Positions 43,264-53,138 are shown, numbered from the stretch's first letter. The stretch: DNA of 64,000 nucleotides from an uncultured Pseudomonadota bacterium (GCA_902826775.1 CADEHE010000003.1:1-64000); one strand, 5' to 3'. The notes: a model not told the origin generated them from the sequence alone. A program made the numbers and translations.

Positions 43264-44562
43264 TCAACCCTCGTCGTTGCGCGCATAGAAATAAACCATC
43301 CGCGTGCGCGCATTGAGATATTCGCGCACCTCCGGCAGCAGTTCGCCTGGGCGCACCGCGCGAACGATCTTTGCCTCCGTTTCGCGCGCAAGATCCAGCG
43401 TCGGTGCCTCGTCGCGCGGCACGTCGGGCGCATAGAGGGTCAGCACCGGGCGCAACGTATCGGCGCGGTTGATGCTCACCACCATGCCGAGCCCGCCGTT
43501 GGAGAGTTCCACTGCCGTGCCGGGCGGATAAACACCGAGCACTTTGATAAAGCGCGCCAGCAGCGTCGGTTCGTAGCGAGCGTTCTCGAACTTGAAAATG
43601 CGCGCCATTGCCTCCGCCGGCGTGACTCCATCCTGAATACGCAACGGATTGCACAAATTGTCGTAGCGGTTAACCAACGCGACGATGCTCGCCGGCAAAG
43701 GCAGCGCCTCACCCTTAAGGCCGCGCGGATAGCCGGAACCGTCCCAGTGCTCGTGATGCATCGATAGCGCCGCGCGCGCCGTGCTGCCGAGCGCGGGGAG
43801 CTTCTTGAGGAAGTTCTCGCCGTATTCCACGTGCAAACGGAAGAAATTCTCCTCGGCACGCGTGCGCTCCGTCTCGGGTTTGAGCTTGGCGGCGTCCTGC
43901 ACGTCGAGTTTGCCGACATCGTGCAGCAGCGCGCCGAGCGCCATATCCTGCAACACGCCGTGCTCCAAGCCGCAGGCTTTGCCGAGCAACAAGCTGAGCA
44001 GCATGACGTTCACGCTGTGCGCGTATTGATTGGTTTGCGCCAAGCGGTCAGAAAGCAAAATCAGGCTTACTTCGCCATCGGCGCTCATGGCGCGCGTGGC
44101 GTCGCTAACCAAAGTCATGGTCTTATCGATCGCGCTTTGCGGCGAAGAGAAAATCACCGCGAAGGCTTCGCGCAGCAGTTGTGTCGCGCCCATATAGGCC
44201 TGCTCGGCTTGCGCCGCCTTGCGCCGCGCGGCGAGGGCCAGGGCGCGGCGCGCATCGCGCTCCGCGTTGGCAGCAGCAAGCAGCGCGGCGGCCTGGCGCT
44301 GGGCCGCCGTATCGACCGGCGGCGGCGTTGCGCTCGCAGGCGCTTCGGCCAACGGCGGCGCTTTCGAGGCCTCCGCGCACCACATGACGCTGGTCATGCC
44401 CATCGCGCGGATGACAGAGATTTCTTGCTCGCTGGCGAGCGTGAACTCATTCAAGATGAACGGGTGATCGAACCAGCGCTCGGCGAGGGAAATGTGCATG
44501 CCCGGTTGCAACCGCTCAACCGATATGCGCGTGAACTGCTTTTTTCGTCCCCAGAAGGCCAT
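43264..44562 (-). CDS. HD-GYP domain protein (cyclic-di-GMP phosphodiesterase)
   Basis: A 432-residue protein with an N-terminal DUF3391-like domain (ISVERLQPGMHISLAERWFD), an Ala-rich helical linker (residues 65-115), and an HD-GYP domain with LLHDVGK, HHEHWDGSGYPRGL and VNRYDNLCNP. All metal-binding residues and the GYP motif are present, so it should hydrolyse cyclic di-GMP. The extended N-terminus makes it cytoplasmic. It appears monocistronic. Confidence 0.93.
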   Translation of the reverse strand: MAFWGRKKQFTRISVERLQPGMHISLAERWFDHPFILNEFTLASEQEISVIRAMGMTSVMWCAEASKAPPLAEAPASATPPPVDTAAQRQAAALLAAANAERDARRALALAARRKAAQAEQAYMGATQLLREAFAVIFSSPQSAIDKTMTLVSDATRAMSADGEVSLILLSDRLAQTNQYAHSVNVMLLSLLLGKACGLEHGVLQDMALGALLHDVGKLDVQDAAKLKPETERTRAEENFFRLHVEYGENFLKKLPALGSTARAALSMHHEHWDGSGYPRGLKGEALPLPASIVALVNRYDNLCNPLRIQDGVTPAEAMARIFKFENARYEPTLLARFIKVLGVYPPGTAVELSNGGLGMVVSINRADTLRPVLTLYAPDVPRDEAPTLDLARETEAKIVRAVRPGELLPEVREYLNARTRMVYFYARNDEG

Positions 44563-44695
44563 TGGTTATAGACTGTAACTGGCGTACCGAGAGCGCGTCA
44601 ACGGACGCAACGACGCGCTTCAGTACGCATGATTAAGAAATTGTGCAATCCTCGATAATGAGCTGCGACTCCCGCCTCGCCGCCGCCCGCGTGCT

Positions 44696-45748
44696 TCATT
44701 TGCCTAGCTCCACCCAAGCTTCCAGCCGGTAGTTGATCGGCGGCAATGCCTGCGCAGCAAGCGGGACGAATTCGCTCCACGCCGGGCGGATCATACTGTC
44801 CGCACGCATGCGCGCGTCGTCGGCGCCGATGGATCGTTTTTCCACTTGCGGCGCAACGCGCGTGAGCGTGCCACTGCCAATTTGCGTCTGCGAGCCTGGC
44901 AGCATGAAACGCACCGGCATGCCGACGGCAACTTTGTTGGCGAGCAACTCTTCCACTTCGAGGCGCACCTCGACGCGTGCCGGGTCGACGATCTTGAACA
45001 GCGTCGGCGCGGTCACGTTCGGGCCGATGATGTCGCCGGGATTGACGTTGCGCGACATCACCACGCCGGCTACCGGCGCAACGATGCGCGTGCGCTCGAG
45101 CTGCACCTTCTCGACGCTGACAACCGCGTCCGCCGCCGATACCTGCTGGCGCGCGGCGCGAATCTCGCCGGGCCGCCCGCCGGCGATGCCGGCTTCCGCA
45201 CGCATGCGCGCCTCGCGCGCGCGCGCTTGCGCTGCCGCCAGTTCCTGCCGCGCCTCGGTGATCGATTGGTCGCTGACGAAACCCTGGCTCAGCAACTGCT
45301 GCTGGCGCTGCAAGCGGTCACGCGCCAACTCCGCTTCGTGCCGCGCCGCTTCCGCGGCTGCCAGCAGCGCCGCCCGGTCTTCCCGCCGCACGCCTTCGCG
45401 CACCAAGCGCAGGCGTTCGTTGGCCGCGCCCAGATCCGCTTCACGCGCGGCCAGCGCCGCGCTTTGCAGATCGCTCTCGATCTCGGCGAGTAATTGCTGC
45501 GCTTCGACACGATCGCCCGGATGCACCAGCACCTTCAAGACGCGGCCTTCCGCTAGCGGGCGCACTTCGATAATGCCTTCGATGGGCACGATCTGCGCCT
45601 GCGCCACCACCGACGGCGGCGGCAAGGCCACCGGCAGCGAGGCTTCTGCGGCAGGCTTGGCGCCGGTGCCCCGATACCACGCGGCGATCAGCAAGGCGGC
45701 GGCCAGCGCAAAGGCCAAGCCGACCAAAAACATGGGTTTGCGCAGCAT
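44696..45748 (-). CDS. Membrane fusion protein of a DevBCA-type exporter
   Basis: A 350-residue HlyD-like periplasmic adaptor with an N-terminal transmembrane helix (residues 7-25), a biotinyl-lipoyl half (VVAQAQIVPIEGIIEVRPLA), a long coiled-coil hairpin (about 95-185, LAAREADLGAANERLRLVRE) and the beta-barrel part. It overlaps the ATPase gene by one base (TGATG). It is the third gene of the operon. An outer membrane TolC-type partner is not in the window. Confidence 0.9.
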   Translation of the reverse strand: MLRKPMFLVGLAFALAAALLIAAWYRGTGAKPAAEASLPVALPPPSVVAQAQIVPIEGIIEVRPLAEGRVLKVLVHPGDRVEAQQLLAEIESDLQSAALAAREADLGAANERLRLVREGVRREDRAALLAAAEAARHEAELARDRLQRQQQLLSQGFVSDQSITEARQELAAAQARAREARMRAEAGIAGGRPGEIRAARQQVSAADAVVSVEKVQLERTRIVAPVAGVVMSRNVNPGDIIGPNVTAPTLFKIVDPARVEVRLEVEELLANKVAVGMPVRFMLPGSQTQIGSGTLTRVAPQVEKRSIGADDARMRADSMIRPAWSEFVPLAAQALPPINYRLEAWVELGK

Positions 45749-46470
45749 CAGTGGTACGCCTCGTTGACGCCGGCGGTGTGCGCATAGTCCGCCACGATGC
45801 GGCCGTCCTCGATCTCCAAAACGCGATCGGCGAACTGCTTTAAGCGCGGATCATGCGTGACGATGAGGACGCCGCGCTGCGGCGTGAGTTGCTCGCGCAG
45901 CGCTCCCATGACGGAGAGGCCGGTGTTCTTGTCCAGCGCGCCAGTGGGTTCGTCGCCCACGATGAGCGATGGGTTTCCCGCCAATGCGCGCGCGATTGCC
46001 ACGCGCTGACGCTCGCCACCGGAGAGCTCCGACGGCAGATGTTGCAAGCGCGCGCCCAAACCCATGCGCTGCAGCATGGAGCCGGCATGCGCGCGCGCTT
46101 GCATGCGATCGATACCCTTCAACACCAACACCTCCGCGACGTTATCGAGCGCATTCAGCGCCGGAAACAAATGGTAGCTTTGAAACACAAAACCGACATG
46201 GCGCCGGCGCACGCGCGCCGAAACCGCGTCCTGCGCAGTGCTGATATCTACGCCGCAGAGTTCGACTTGCCCCGAACTCGGCCGCAACAAACCGGAAAGG
46301 ATCGACAGCAACGTGGTTTTGCCCGACCCCGAAGGCCCCATCAGCAAAGTGAACTCGCCCGGACGCAACTGCAACGACACATCGTGCAGCACTTGCGTCT
46401 CCAATCGGCCGGACTTGAACGTCTTTTGCACGTTGCGTGCTTGCACCAGCGGCGCGGCGCCGCCGCTCAT
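45748..46470 (-). CDS. ABC transporter ATPase (DevA/LolD-type)
   Basis: A 240-residue ATPase. Walker A is GPSGSGKTT, signature LSGGERQRVAIARAL, Walker B LIVGDEPTGALD, and the His switch is in IVTHDPRL. It energises the adjacent FtsX-like permease. Start overlaps the permease stop by 4 bp. Confidence 0.94.
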   Translation of the reverse strand: MSGGAAPLVQARNVQKTFKSGRLETQVLHDVSLQLRPGEFTLLMGPSGSGKTTLLSILSGLLRPSSGQVELCGVDISTAQDAVSARVRRRHVGFVFQSYHLFPALNALDNVAEVLVLKGIDRMQARAHAGSMLQRMGLGARLQHLPSELSGGERQRVAIARALAGNPSLIVGDEPTGALDKNTGLSVMGALREQLTPQRGVLIVTHDPRLKQFADRVLEIEDGRIVADYAHTAGVNEAYH

Positions 46471-47591
46471 CGCAGCACCGTCGCGGCTTCGACTTTAAAC
46501 ACCGTGCGCAAGCTGGCGATGCTAGCCACTGCGCACATAAGCACCGCGGCAAAGATGCCGAGCGAGAGCGTGCCCGGTTCCAGCATCACGTTGAGCCCGG
46601 TACGCGCCATGACGCTGCGCAGAATATAAGCGATGGCGAGACCGATGCCGCCCCCGACCACGGCCAACAAGCTCACTTGCCACAGCACGAACCCGGCCAG
46701 TTCCCAGGGCGTAGCGCCCAGCGCCTTGAGCGTGGCCAACTCGGGCAAATGTTCCTTGGTCATCGAATAGAGGGTTTGCCCGACAATCACCGCGCCGACG
46801 ATCAAACCCAGAATGGCGGTGAACGCCAGCACCAGCCCGGCGCCTGAGCCGCCCACCCAGTACGCTTCGGTTTTTTTCATCCAATCGGCGCGCGTCACTA
46901 GACGCACATCGTGCTGCTGCGCCATCCAGCGCTGCACCTCAGCGGCGCACTGCGGTTGATGCAGTCCGACGGCAAAAAAATGTGCATGCCCTTCAACTAC
47001 CCCCATCAAGCGGCGGGCGTTGGTGATCGAGGTGAACAGATACGGCATGAGAGTGAACGAACGGATTCCCTGCGTAACCGCCGCCACCGTGACGCGCTGG
47101 TTGTTGACTTCGAATGTTGCGCCGATTGGCGCGTTGTCCAACTGCAGTTTGGCCAGATCGGTGCGATCGACACTCACACGCAGCGGATGCGCCAGATCCT
47201 GCGCGTTGCCTTCCACCAACGCCCACGGCATGACGTGTTCGGCGCGCGGCTCCGCGCCCACCACCAAGGCGTTGTCGCGCGTGCCGTTGGGCTTGCGGAT
47301 GAACACAAACCCGTACACCAGCGCGCGCACATCGCGCACGCAAGGGTGCGATGCCAGCAGATTGCGCACCGACACCGACAAGGTTTCGGCGTTGTCGAGC
47401 ACCTCCAGCCCCGTCGGGATCGCCCATAGATCACCGCCATGATGCTCGATTACCGTCGAGGAGCTCACCTCAAAGCCGCGATACAGCCCGATCTGCACGA
47501 ACGCTAAGGTCGTGGCCAGCGCAACGCCCAACAAGGCAGCGGCAAGTTTGCCGCGATCAAACAACAGCGAGTGCAAGGCAATGCGGCGCAT
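46467..47591 (-). CDS. FtsX-like permease (DevC-type)
   Basis: A 374-residue permease with four transmembrane helices (one near residue 15-35, three in the C-terminal third) and a large periplasmic MacB-like domain between. The FtsX-type C-terminal region includes ATLKALGATPWELAGFVL. With the ATPase and adaptor genes it forms a DevBCA-like tripartite exporter. The substrate is unknown; cyanobacterial DevBCA exports glycolipids. Confidence 0.9.
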   Translation of the reverse strand: MRRIALHSLLFDRGKLAAALLGVALATTLAFVQIGLYRGFEVSSSTVIEHHGGDLWAIPTGLEVLDNAETLSVSVRNLLASHPCVRDVRALVYGFVFIRKPNGTRDNALVVGAEPRAEHVMPWALVEGNAQDLAHPLRVSVDRTDLAKLQLDNAPIGATFEVNNQRVTVAAVTQGIRSFTLMPYLFTSITNARRLMGVVEGHAHFFAVGLHQPQCAAEVQRWMAQQHDVRLVTRADWMKKTEAYWVGGSGAGLVLAFTAILGLIVGAVIVGQTLYSMTKEHLPELATLKALGATPWELAGFVLWQVSLLAVVGGGIGLAIAYILRSVMARTGLNVMLEPGTLSLGIFAAVLMCAVASIASLRTVFKVEAATVLR

Positions 47592-47748
47592 ACGAGGATG
47601 AGCGGTCGGAGGGGCTTATTCTACTGGCTAGGGTGGACGTCGCTGTGCTCGAATGCACAGGGCAAAGGGCAACAATTTCTGTTGCAGCCACGCCGCGCCA
47701 CTGGCAAACTTAACGCCTCTAGGACGCTGTGTCACGGGGAGGCTGGCG

Positions 47749-48183
47749 ATGAAAACGGTGCTGCAGTTGCTGCAAACGAAGCCGGCCGGTGTCTATTCCG
47801 TCACCCCGACTGCCTCAGTTTACGACGCGATTAAGCTGTTTTCCGACAAAGGCATCGGCGCAGCGCTGGTGATGGAAGACGATCGATTGCTTGGCATCGT
47901 CTCCGAGCGCGACTATGCGCGCAAAGTCATCCTCAGGGGCAAGTCCTCGCACGAAACGCGCGTGAGCGAGATCATGAGCAGCCCGGTGGTCACCATCGGC
48001 TTGCATCAAACCAATGAAGAATGCATGCAGACCATGACCGATCAGCGCATCCGTCATTTGCCCGTCGTTGAGGACGGCAAGGTCGTCGGCGTGCTTTCAA
48101 TCGGCGATTTGGTGAAAGACATGATCGCGGAGCAGCGCGAACTCATCGCGCAGTTGGAAAACTATATTATGGGCAACGGCTAG
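47749..48183 (+). CDS. Paired CBS domain protein
   Basis: A 144-residue protein consisting of two CBS motifs (VTPTASVYDAIKLFSDKGIG and VTIGLHQTNEECMQTMTDQR) and a short C-terminal helix. Such proteins bind adenine nucleotides and act as energy sensors or regulators. GGGGAGG precedes the ATG at 47749. It converges on ybaK with a 25-base gap. Confidence 0.9.
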   Translation: MKTVLQLLQTKPAGVYSVTPTASVYDAIKLFSDKGIGAALVMEDDRLLGIVSERDYARKVILRGKSSHETRVSEIMSSPVVTIGLHQTNEECMQTMTDQRIRHLPVVEDGKVVGVLSIGDLVKDMIAEQRELIAQLENYIMGNG

Positions 48184-48208
48184 GCGGCCAGTATCAGCCA
48201 GAGACAAA

Positions 48209-48694
48209 CTATTCGTCTGATTCTCGAATGGGTACCCCGACCTGTACTAAGGTCGCCTGCAGCACTCGCTGAACCTCGCCGGGCGCCATCCCCAGCAGAA
48301 ACCCGCGCCGCCCGCCATTGATGTAGATCCGCTCCAACTCCAAGATGGTGCGCTCCATGTACACCGGCATCTTCTTGCGCGTGCCGAACGGCGAGGTGCC
48401 GCCCACCAGATAGCCGGAGTGCTTGTTGGCCACATCCGGCTTGCACGGCTCGATGCGCTTGCCGCCGGCCACTTTCGCCAGCGCCTTGCCGTCGACTTTC
48501 ATGCTGCCATGCATCAGCACGATCAGCGGCGCGGCGCGATCGTCCTGCATTACCAGCGTCTTGACCACTGCATGTTCCGGCACACCCAACTCGCGGCTGC
48601 TTACACGCGTGCCGCCGTGTTCTTCGTAGTCGTAGTGGTGCTCGGTGTAAGCAATGCCGAGTTCGGCGAGTAGTTTGGTGGCGGGCGTGCTCAT
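48209..48694 (-). CDS. ybaK: Cys-tRNA(Pro)/Cys-tRNA(Cys) deacylase YbaK/EbsC type
   Basis: A 161-residue editing protein of the YbaK family. The motif VVKTLVMQDDRAAPLIVLMH followed by the catalytic-type Lys in KALAKVAGGKR and GYLVGGTSPFGTRKKMPVYM is characteristic. It hydrolyses cysteine mischarged on proline tRNA. It follows the second SDR gene by 29 bases and may share its transcript by chance. Confidence 0.9.
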   Translation of the reverse strand: MSTPATKLLAELGIAYTEHHYDYEEHGGTRVSSRELGVPEHAVVKTLVMQDDRAAPLIVLMHGSMKVDGKALAKVAGGKRIEPCKPDVANKHSGYLVGGTSPFGTRKKMPVYMERTILELERIYINGGRRGFLLGMAPGEVQRVLQATLVQVGVPIRESDE

Positions 48695-48723
48695 ATGCGA
48701 GCGCTCCACGGCTTCAACGCCGT

Positions 48724-49506
48724 TTACCCTTGTGCTAAATCGCGCGCCCCCGCAGCAAGAAATCCGCCGTCCACCGGCAGCACCGCACCGGTGGTGTAGC
48801 CCGCCTCCTCGCCGATGAAGTACATGACGGCCTGGGCAACTTCCGCCGTGCTGCCGTAGCGATTCATCGGGATGGCATCGGTGTACTCCTTGCGGAATTT
48901 TGCCGTATGCAGCACGCGCGTCATCGGCGTATCGACCGGTCCGGGCGACACAGCATTGGCGGTTACGCCGTATTGCGCGAGTTCCACAGCCATTTGCCGG
49001 GTAAGGGCGATGACCGCCGCCTTGGAGGTGCCGTACGCGGTTCGCCCGCTGCCCACCACACGCATGCCGGCGACGGAGGCGATGTTCACGATCCGGCCCC
49101 AACGGTGTTTGATCATGAGCCGAGCCGCATGCTGTGCACACAGCAAGGTGCCGGTGACGTTGACGTTCATGGTGGCGGCGAAATTCTCCAGCGGAAATTC
49201 TAAGAACGGGAATACTTTCGCGATGCCCGCGCAGTTAATCAAGATATCGCAGCGCCCATGGCGCCGGCCTACTGCATCGAAAGCTTGCGCAACCGACGCT
49301 GCATCGCCGACGTCGACCGTCTGCACCTCGGCGCGACGCCCAGCGGCGATTAGCTCCGCCGCAAACTTGTCGGCGGCGGCTTGATCGCGATCGGCGATGA
49401 CTACAAGGTGGCCGGCCGCCGCGAGACGCCGGCAGACTTCCGCGCCAATACCCATGGCACCGCCGGTGACTACGGCGATGCGTTGCGCTTCGCTTGCTTG
49501 TTGCAT
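48724..49506 (-). CDS. Short-chain dehydrogenase (FabG-like)
   Basis: A 260-residue classical SDR. The cofactor motif is TGGAMGIG, followed by NCAGIAK and the active-site Ser, Tyr and Lys in IASVAGMR and TAYGTSKAAV. The substrate is unknown. It lies at the downstream end of the gentisate/CoA-transferase cluster, 235 bases after the second CoA-transferase gene, so it may have its own promoter. That gap shows no other gene. Confidence 0.88.
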   Translation of the reverse strand: MQQASEAQRIAVVTGGAMGIGAEVCRRLAAAGHLVVIADRDQAAADKFAAELIAAGRRAEVQTVDVGDAASVAQAFDAVGRRHGRCDILINCAGIAKVFPFLEFPLENFAATMNVNVTGTLLCAQHAARLMIKHRWGRIVNIASVAGMRVVGSGRTAYGTSKAAVIALTRQMAVELAQYGVTANAVSPGPVDTPMTRVLHTAKFRKEYTDAIPMNRYGSTAEVAQAVMYFIGEEAGYTTGAVLPVDGGFLAAGARDLAQG

Positions 49507-49741
49507 GTTTGCTCCTCGATCTATTGCTTGCGATTTGCGCGGTTCTGGCTGCGCCTACGCTAGGCTAACGCAGCGTGCCGGCGCGCGCACCAGTGGCCGC
49601 ATCGCAATCCGCATTACTCAAACCCGCGAGCACTGTTTCAACTCGTCGCCGTTGCCGCGAGGCGCGAGTGTAGCTTCACTGGCCTGCTTGCCGGCCATTA
49701 CAGCGGCCGCCTTCTCGATCGGCAGTACGCCGCCTGTTCAT

Positions 49742-50965
49742 CTAATTGCCTGCTGCTTTGATCACTCCGGCGCGCTGTAGCGCCTCAATGCGCTGTTCAT
49801 CGTAGCCCAGCACTTGCGCCAACACTTCGCGCGTATGCTCGCCGACGCGGTAGGGCGCCGCGCCAGCCGGGTGAGTTGGCATGCCGTCGACATGAAATGG
49901 TGTCGCAGTAACGCGCACGCGCCTGCCAGTGGCGTGCGGCACGTCGGGAAAAGCGCGGCGCGCGGCCAGGTGCGGATGCTCAACCACCTCCTCCGGCGCC
50001 AACACCGGCACCGCTGGCACGCGCGCACCGGTCAGCGCGCGCACCGCTTCCTCAACGCTGGCGAAGCGCGCCAGCCACTCTTGATAGATGGCCAGCAGCG
50101 CATCCCAATTCTCGCGGCGTGCGCCCGGCGTGGCGAAGCGCGGGTCATGCGCCAACTCGGGTTTGCCAATTAACTGCAGCAGGCGTGCCCATAGGTGCGG
50201 TGCGCCGGCAGTCTGAGCGGCAAGATAACGCCCGCCGATTTCATGCACCAGCATGCCGGCGCGCGGGCGCCGTTCGACTGGTCCACCGTTGAGCAGCGCG
50301 CCGAAAGTAATATCGTCTGCAGCGATCAAGGCTTCCAGCATGGAAATGTCGAGCGTGGCGCCCTGCCCGGTGCGTGCGCGCCGTAACAATGCCGCGCAGA
50401 TCGCGCCGAAGGCGTGCGTGCCGGCGAGTACATCGGCCGCTTGCAGATACGCAGCGCGCGGTTGCCGCGCGCCGCAGCGCTCCAAATCCATCATGCCGGA
50501 TATGGCGTTGATCAGATGAGCGTAGGCCTGCAGCGATGACCAAGGCCCGCTTTGTCCGAAACCTGAGACCGAGCAATAGATCAAGCCGGGCCGTTGTGCG
50601 CGCACTGTTGCTGCATCCAATCCGTAGCGTGCCATCACGCCAGGGGAAAAATTCTCCACCACCACATCCGCGCGTTGAATTAAGTCAAGCGCGATGCCGC
50701 GGGCGTCGGGGTTGGCTAAATCGATGGCAATGCTGCGCTTGCCGGCATTCAAGCGCACGAAGTAGCTGCTCTGGTCGGTGCGCTGCGGATCGAGTTGATA
50801 AACGATGTGACGGATCTCGTCGCCTTCGCCTGGGCGCTCGATCTTGATGACTTCCGCGCCAAGATCGGCCAGCATGCGCGTGCAATACGGGCCCGCCAGA
50901 ACGCGGGTGAAATCCACCACCTTGAATCCAGCGAGCAACGGCTCGCCCTGGTTCGCTGCGCTCAT
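49742..50965 (-). CDS. Family-III CoA-transferase homologue lacking the catalytic Asp
   Basis: A 407-residue CaiB/BaiF protein with the normal N-terminus (KVVDFTRVLAGPYCTRMLAD) and DISMLEALIA. At the catalytic position, where family members have GYDLxxQ (here its neighbour has AYDLLIQ with Asp138), this protein reads AYAHLIN with Ala149. It therefore probably cannot form the aspartyl-CoA intermediate alone. It lies 32 bases after a homologue with the Asp, which suggests a heteromeric enzyme as known for benzylsuccinate CoA-transferase BbsEF. Confidence 0.85.
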   Translation of the reverse strand: MSAANQGEPLLAGFKVVDFTRVLAGPYCTRMLADLGAEVIKIERPGEGDEIRHIVYQLDPQRTDQSSYFVRLNAGKRSIAIDLANPDARGIALDLIQRADVVVENFSPGVMARYGLDAATVRAQRPGLIYCSVSGFGQSGPWSSLQAYAHLINAISGMMDLERCGARQPRAAYLQAADVLAGTHAFGAICAALLRRARTGQGATLDISMLEALIAADDITFGALLNGGPVERRPRAGMLVHEIGGRYLAAQTAGAPHLWARLLQLIGKPELAHDPRFATPGARRENWDALLAIYQEWLARFASVEEAVRALTGARVPAVPVLAPEEVVEHPHLAARRAFPDVPHATGRRVRVTATPFHVDGMPTHPAGAAPYRVGEHTREVLAQVLGYDEQRIEALQRAGVIKAAGN

Positions 50966-50997
50966 CGCTCCGCGTTCGCCTTGGCGCCCGGGCCTCG

Positions 50998-52176
50998 CTA
51001 CACCACGCCGCGCACGCGCAAGTCGGCGATCGCATCCTTGCCATAGCCGAGCTCGGCAAGAATCGCCTCGGTGTGTTCGCCCACGGCGGGAATGGCATCC
51101 ATGCGCACGGCAAAGCGCTCGGGCACGCCGGGCGGCAGCAACGCCTTGATCGGACCCACAGGGCTTGCCACCTCGCGCCAACGCTGCCGCGCAGCCAGTT
51201 GCGCGTGCTCCCAAACTTCGTGCATGTCGTTCATCCGGGCGTTGCCGATCTGCGCTTCATCGAGCCGCGCAACCACTTGCGCGGCGGTAAGCTCAGAAAA
51301 CAGCTCGACGATAATGTCGTAGAGTTCCTTGCGCGCCGCAGAGCGTTTCGGCCCGGAAGCAAAGCGGGCATCGGTTTTGAGCGCCGGGCGCTGCAGCACC
51401 TTATCGCAAAACACCGCCCACTCGCGTTCGTTCTGCAGTCCCAACATGACTACTTTGCCGTCACCGGCCGGGAACGGCCCATAAGGGTATATGGTCGCGT
51501 GCGAGGCGCCGGCGCGCGGCGGCGGCGGCGCGCCATCGTAGGCGTAGTACAGCGGAAAACTCATCCACTCCGCCATGCTCTCCAACATGGAAACATCGAT
51601 GCGGCAGCCTTTGCCGCTGCGCCCGCGCTCGATCAGGGCAGCGAGTATGTTGCTGTAGGCGTACATGCCGGAGGCGATATCGACAATAGAGCAGCCGGCC
51701 TTTGCCGGCGTCTCCGGTGTGCCCGTCACCGACAGCAGACCAGATTCGCTTTGAATCAACAAGTCGTAGGCCTTCTTGTCGCGGTAGGGACCGTCAGCGC
51801 CGTAGCCGGAAATGTCGCACACGATCAACCGCGGATAGCGCTCTTGCAAGGCGTCAAAAGAAAACCCCATGCGCGCGGCAGCGCCGGGCGCCAAGTTCTG
51901 GATCAGCACATCGGCGTTGCCGAGCAGTTTGTGCACGATCGCGCGCGCCTCTTCCTGTTTTAAGTCGAGCGTTAGGCTCTCTTTGGAGCGGTTGGTCCAG
52001 ACGAAATGCGAGGACATGCCACGCACGCGATCGTCATATGCGCGCGCCGGATCGCCGACGCCCGGACGCTCGATCTTGATAATGCGCGCGCCTAAGTCGG
52101 CCAACTGCCGCGTGCAGAACGGTGCGGCTATGACGTGTTCGAGCGCAACGACGGTTACGCCTTCCAGTGGGCGCAT
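50998..52176 (-). CDS. Family-III CoA-transferase (CaiB/BaiF), catalytic
   Basis: A 392-residue CoA-transferase. The CoA-binding N-terminus (VVALEHVIAAPFCTRQLADL) and the catalytic aspartate Asp138 in KKAYDLLIQSESG are present, as is the swivel-like GLQNEREWAVFC segment. It would move CoA from a donor such as succinyl-CoA to an acid. It is the first of two adjacent homologues. The 270-base gap before it shows no gene and could hold a promoter. Confidence 0.9.
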   Translation of the reverse strand: MRPLEGVTVVALEHVIAAPFCTRQLADLGARIIKIERPGVGDPARAYDDRVRGMSSHFVWTNRSKESLTLDLKQEEARAIVHKLLGNADVLIQNLAPGAAARMGFSFDALQERYPRLIVCDISGYGADGPYRDKKAYDLLIQSESGLLSVTGTPETPAKAGCSIVDIASGMYAYSNILAALIERGRSGKGCRIDVSMLESMAEWMSFPLYYAYDGAPPPPRAGASHATIYPYGPFPAGDGKVVMLGLQNEREWAVFCDKVLQRPALKTDARFASGPKRSAARKELYDIIVELFSELTAAQVVARLDEAQIGNARMNDMHEVWEHAQLAARQRWREVASPVGPIKALLPPGVPERFAVRMDAIPAVGEHTEAILAELGYGKDAIADLRVRGVV

Positions 52177-52446
52177 AAAACTCCAATTCGTGGCTATTTG
52201 TTCGCAGGGCGAAAGCTTACCGCATCGACGTCCCGAATGTGAAACGAGAGCAGATTAGCACTTCGCGCAGAACCGCCGAGCGATATGAATCGACCACTCT
52301 CGGCTCGCGCACCCTCGAGTCGCGGATCGTATGCGCGATAGAAGTTCGTGCGTCGGCGACACGCGCGCCGAAGTGAGTACCAGTGCGCGCCAACGAAGCG
52401 CGTATTGCGCCAGGAACGGCGCCGATCTATGCCATACCGCCGTTCG

Positions 52447-53094
52447 CTATTCCGCGTCCGGTTGATTTTGCGGCGCCGCTTTGCTGAACGCGTCTAACGC
52501 CAGGCAATTTGCCTCGATGCGCGTGAGCGTGGGATAGCTCTCCAGGGGAACGGAGTAGCGGCGGGCATTGGCAAGTTGCGGCACCAGGCACACGTCGGCA
52601 AGGCTGACGCGATCGCCGTGGCAAAAACGCCCTGTTGCTTTTTCGGTCGATAACTTCTGCTCCAGCGCCTGCAATCCGGTATCGACCCAGTGGCGATACC
52701 ACTGATTCTTTGTCTCTTCGGACAGTTTCAGAGTGCCGGTCAAGTACTTGAGCACCCGCAGATTGTTCAGCGGATGAATCTCGCACGCGATCGCCAGTGC
52801 TATGGCGCGAATGCGCGCGCGATCCGCCGCTTTACCCGCCAGCAGGGGCGGATTCGGAAATTTCTCATCGAGGTATTCAATGATGGCAAGCGACTGCGTC
52901 AGCGCCAGATTGCCGTCTTGCAGCGTCGGCACCAATTGCTGCGAATTCAAGCTCGTGTATGCCGCGGCAAACTGCTCGCCCCCGCCGCGTGTCAAATGCA
53001 CGAACGCCAACTCGTGCGGGATGTTCTTCAAATTGAGCGCGATGCGCACACGGTAAGCGGCGGAACTGCGAAAGTAGCCATGCAACTTCAACAT
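52447..53094 (-). CDS. Maleylpyruvate (or maleylacetoacetate) isomerase, GST zeta type
   Basis: A 215-residue zeta-class glutathione transferase. The glutathione-site motif SSAAYRVRIALNLK and QLVPTLQDG and TQSLAIIEYLDE are typical. In this cluster, after gentisate dioxygenase and beside a fumarylpyruvate hydrolase, maleylpyruvate isomerisation to fumarylpyruvate is the natural role. Homogentisate-pathway use cannot be excluded from sequence. Confidence 0.88.
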   Translation of the reverse strand: MLKLHGYFRSSAAYRVRIALNLKNIPHELAFVHLTRGGGEQFAAAYTSLNSQQLVPTLQDGNLALTQSLAIIEYLDEKFPNPPLLAGKAADRARIRAIALAIACEIHPLNNLRVLKYLTGTLKLSEETKNQWYRHWVDTGLQALEQKLSTEKATGRFCHGDRVSLADVCLVPQLANARRYSVPLESYPTLTRIEANCLALDAFSKAAPQNQPDAE

Positions 53095-53138
53095 CTCAAT
53101 CTCCTTTAGTGTTCGTTGCTTGGGCGCGCGACGCCAGA

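Noticed and set aside
48209..49141. 310-residue minus frame spanning ybaK and part of the SDR
   Set aside because: Only its last 161 residues match YbaK. The upstream half is the shifted frame of the SDR gene; the true start is 48694.
49507..49741. Possible small gene between the second CoA-transferase and SDR genes
   Set aside because: A minus-strand open stretch (VLPIEKAAAVMAGKQ) exists but has no start codon after an in-frame stop.
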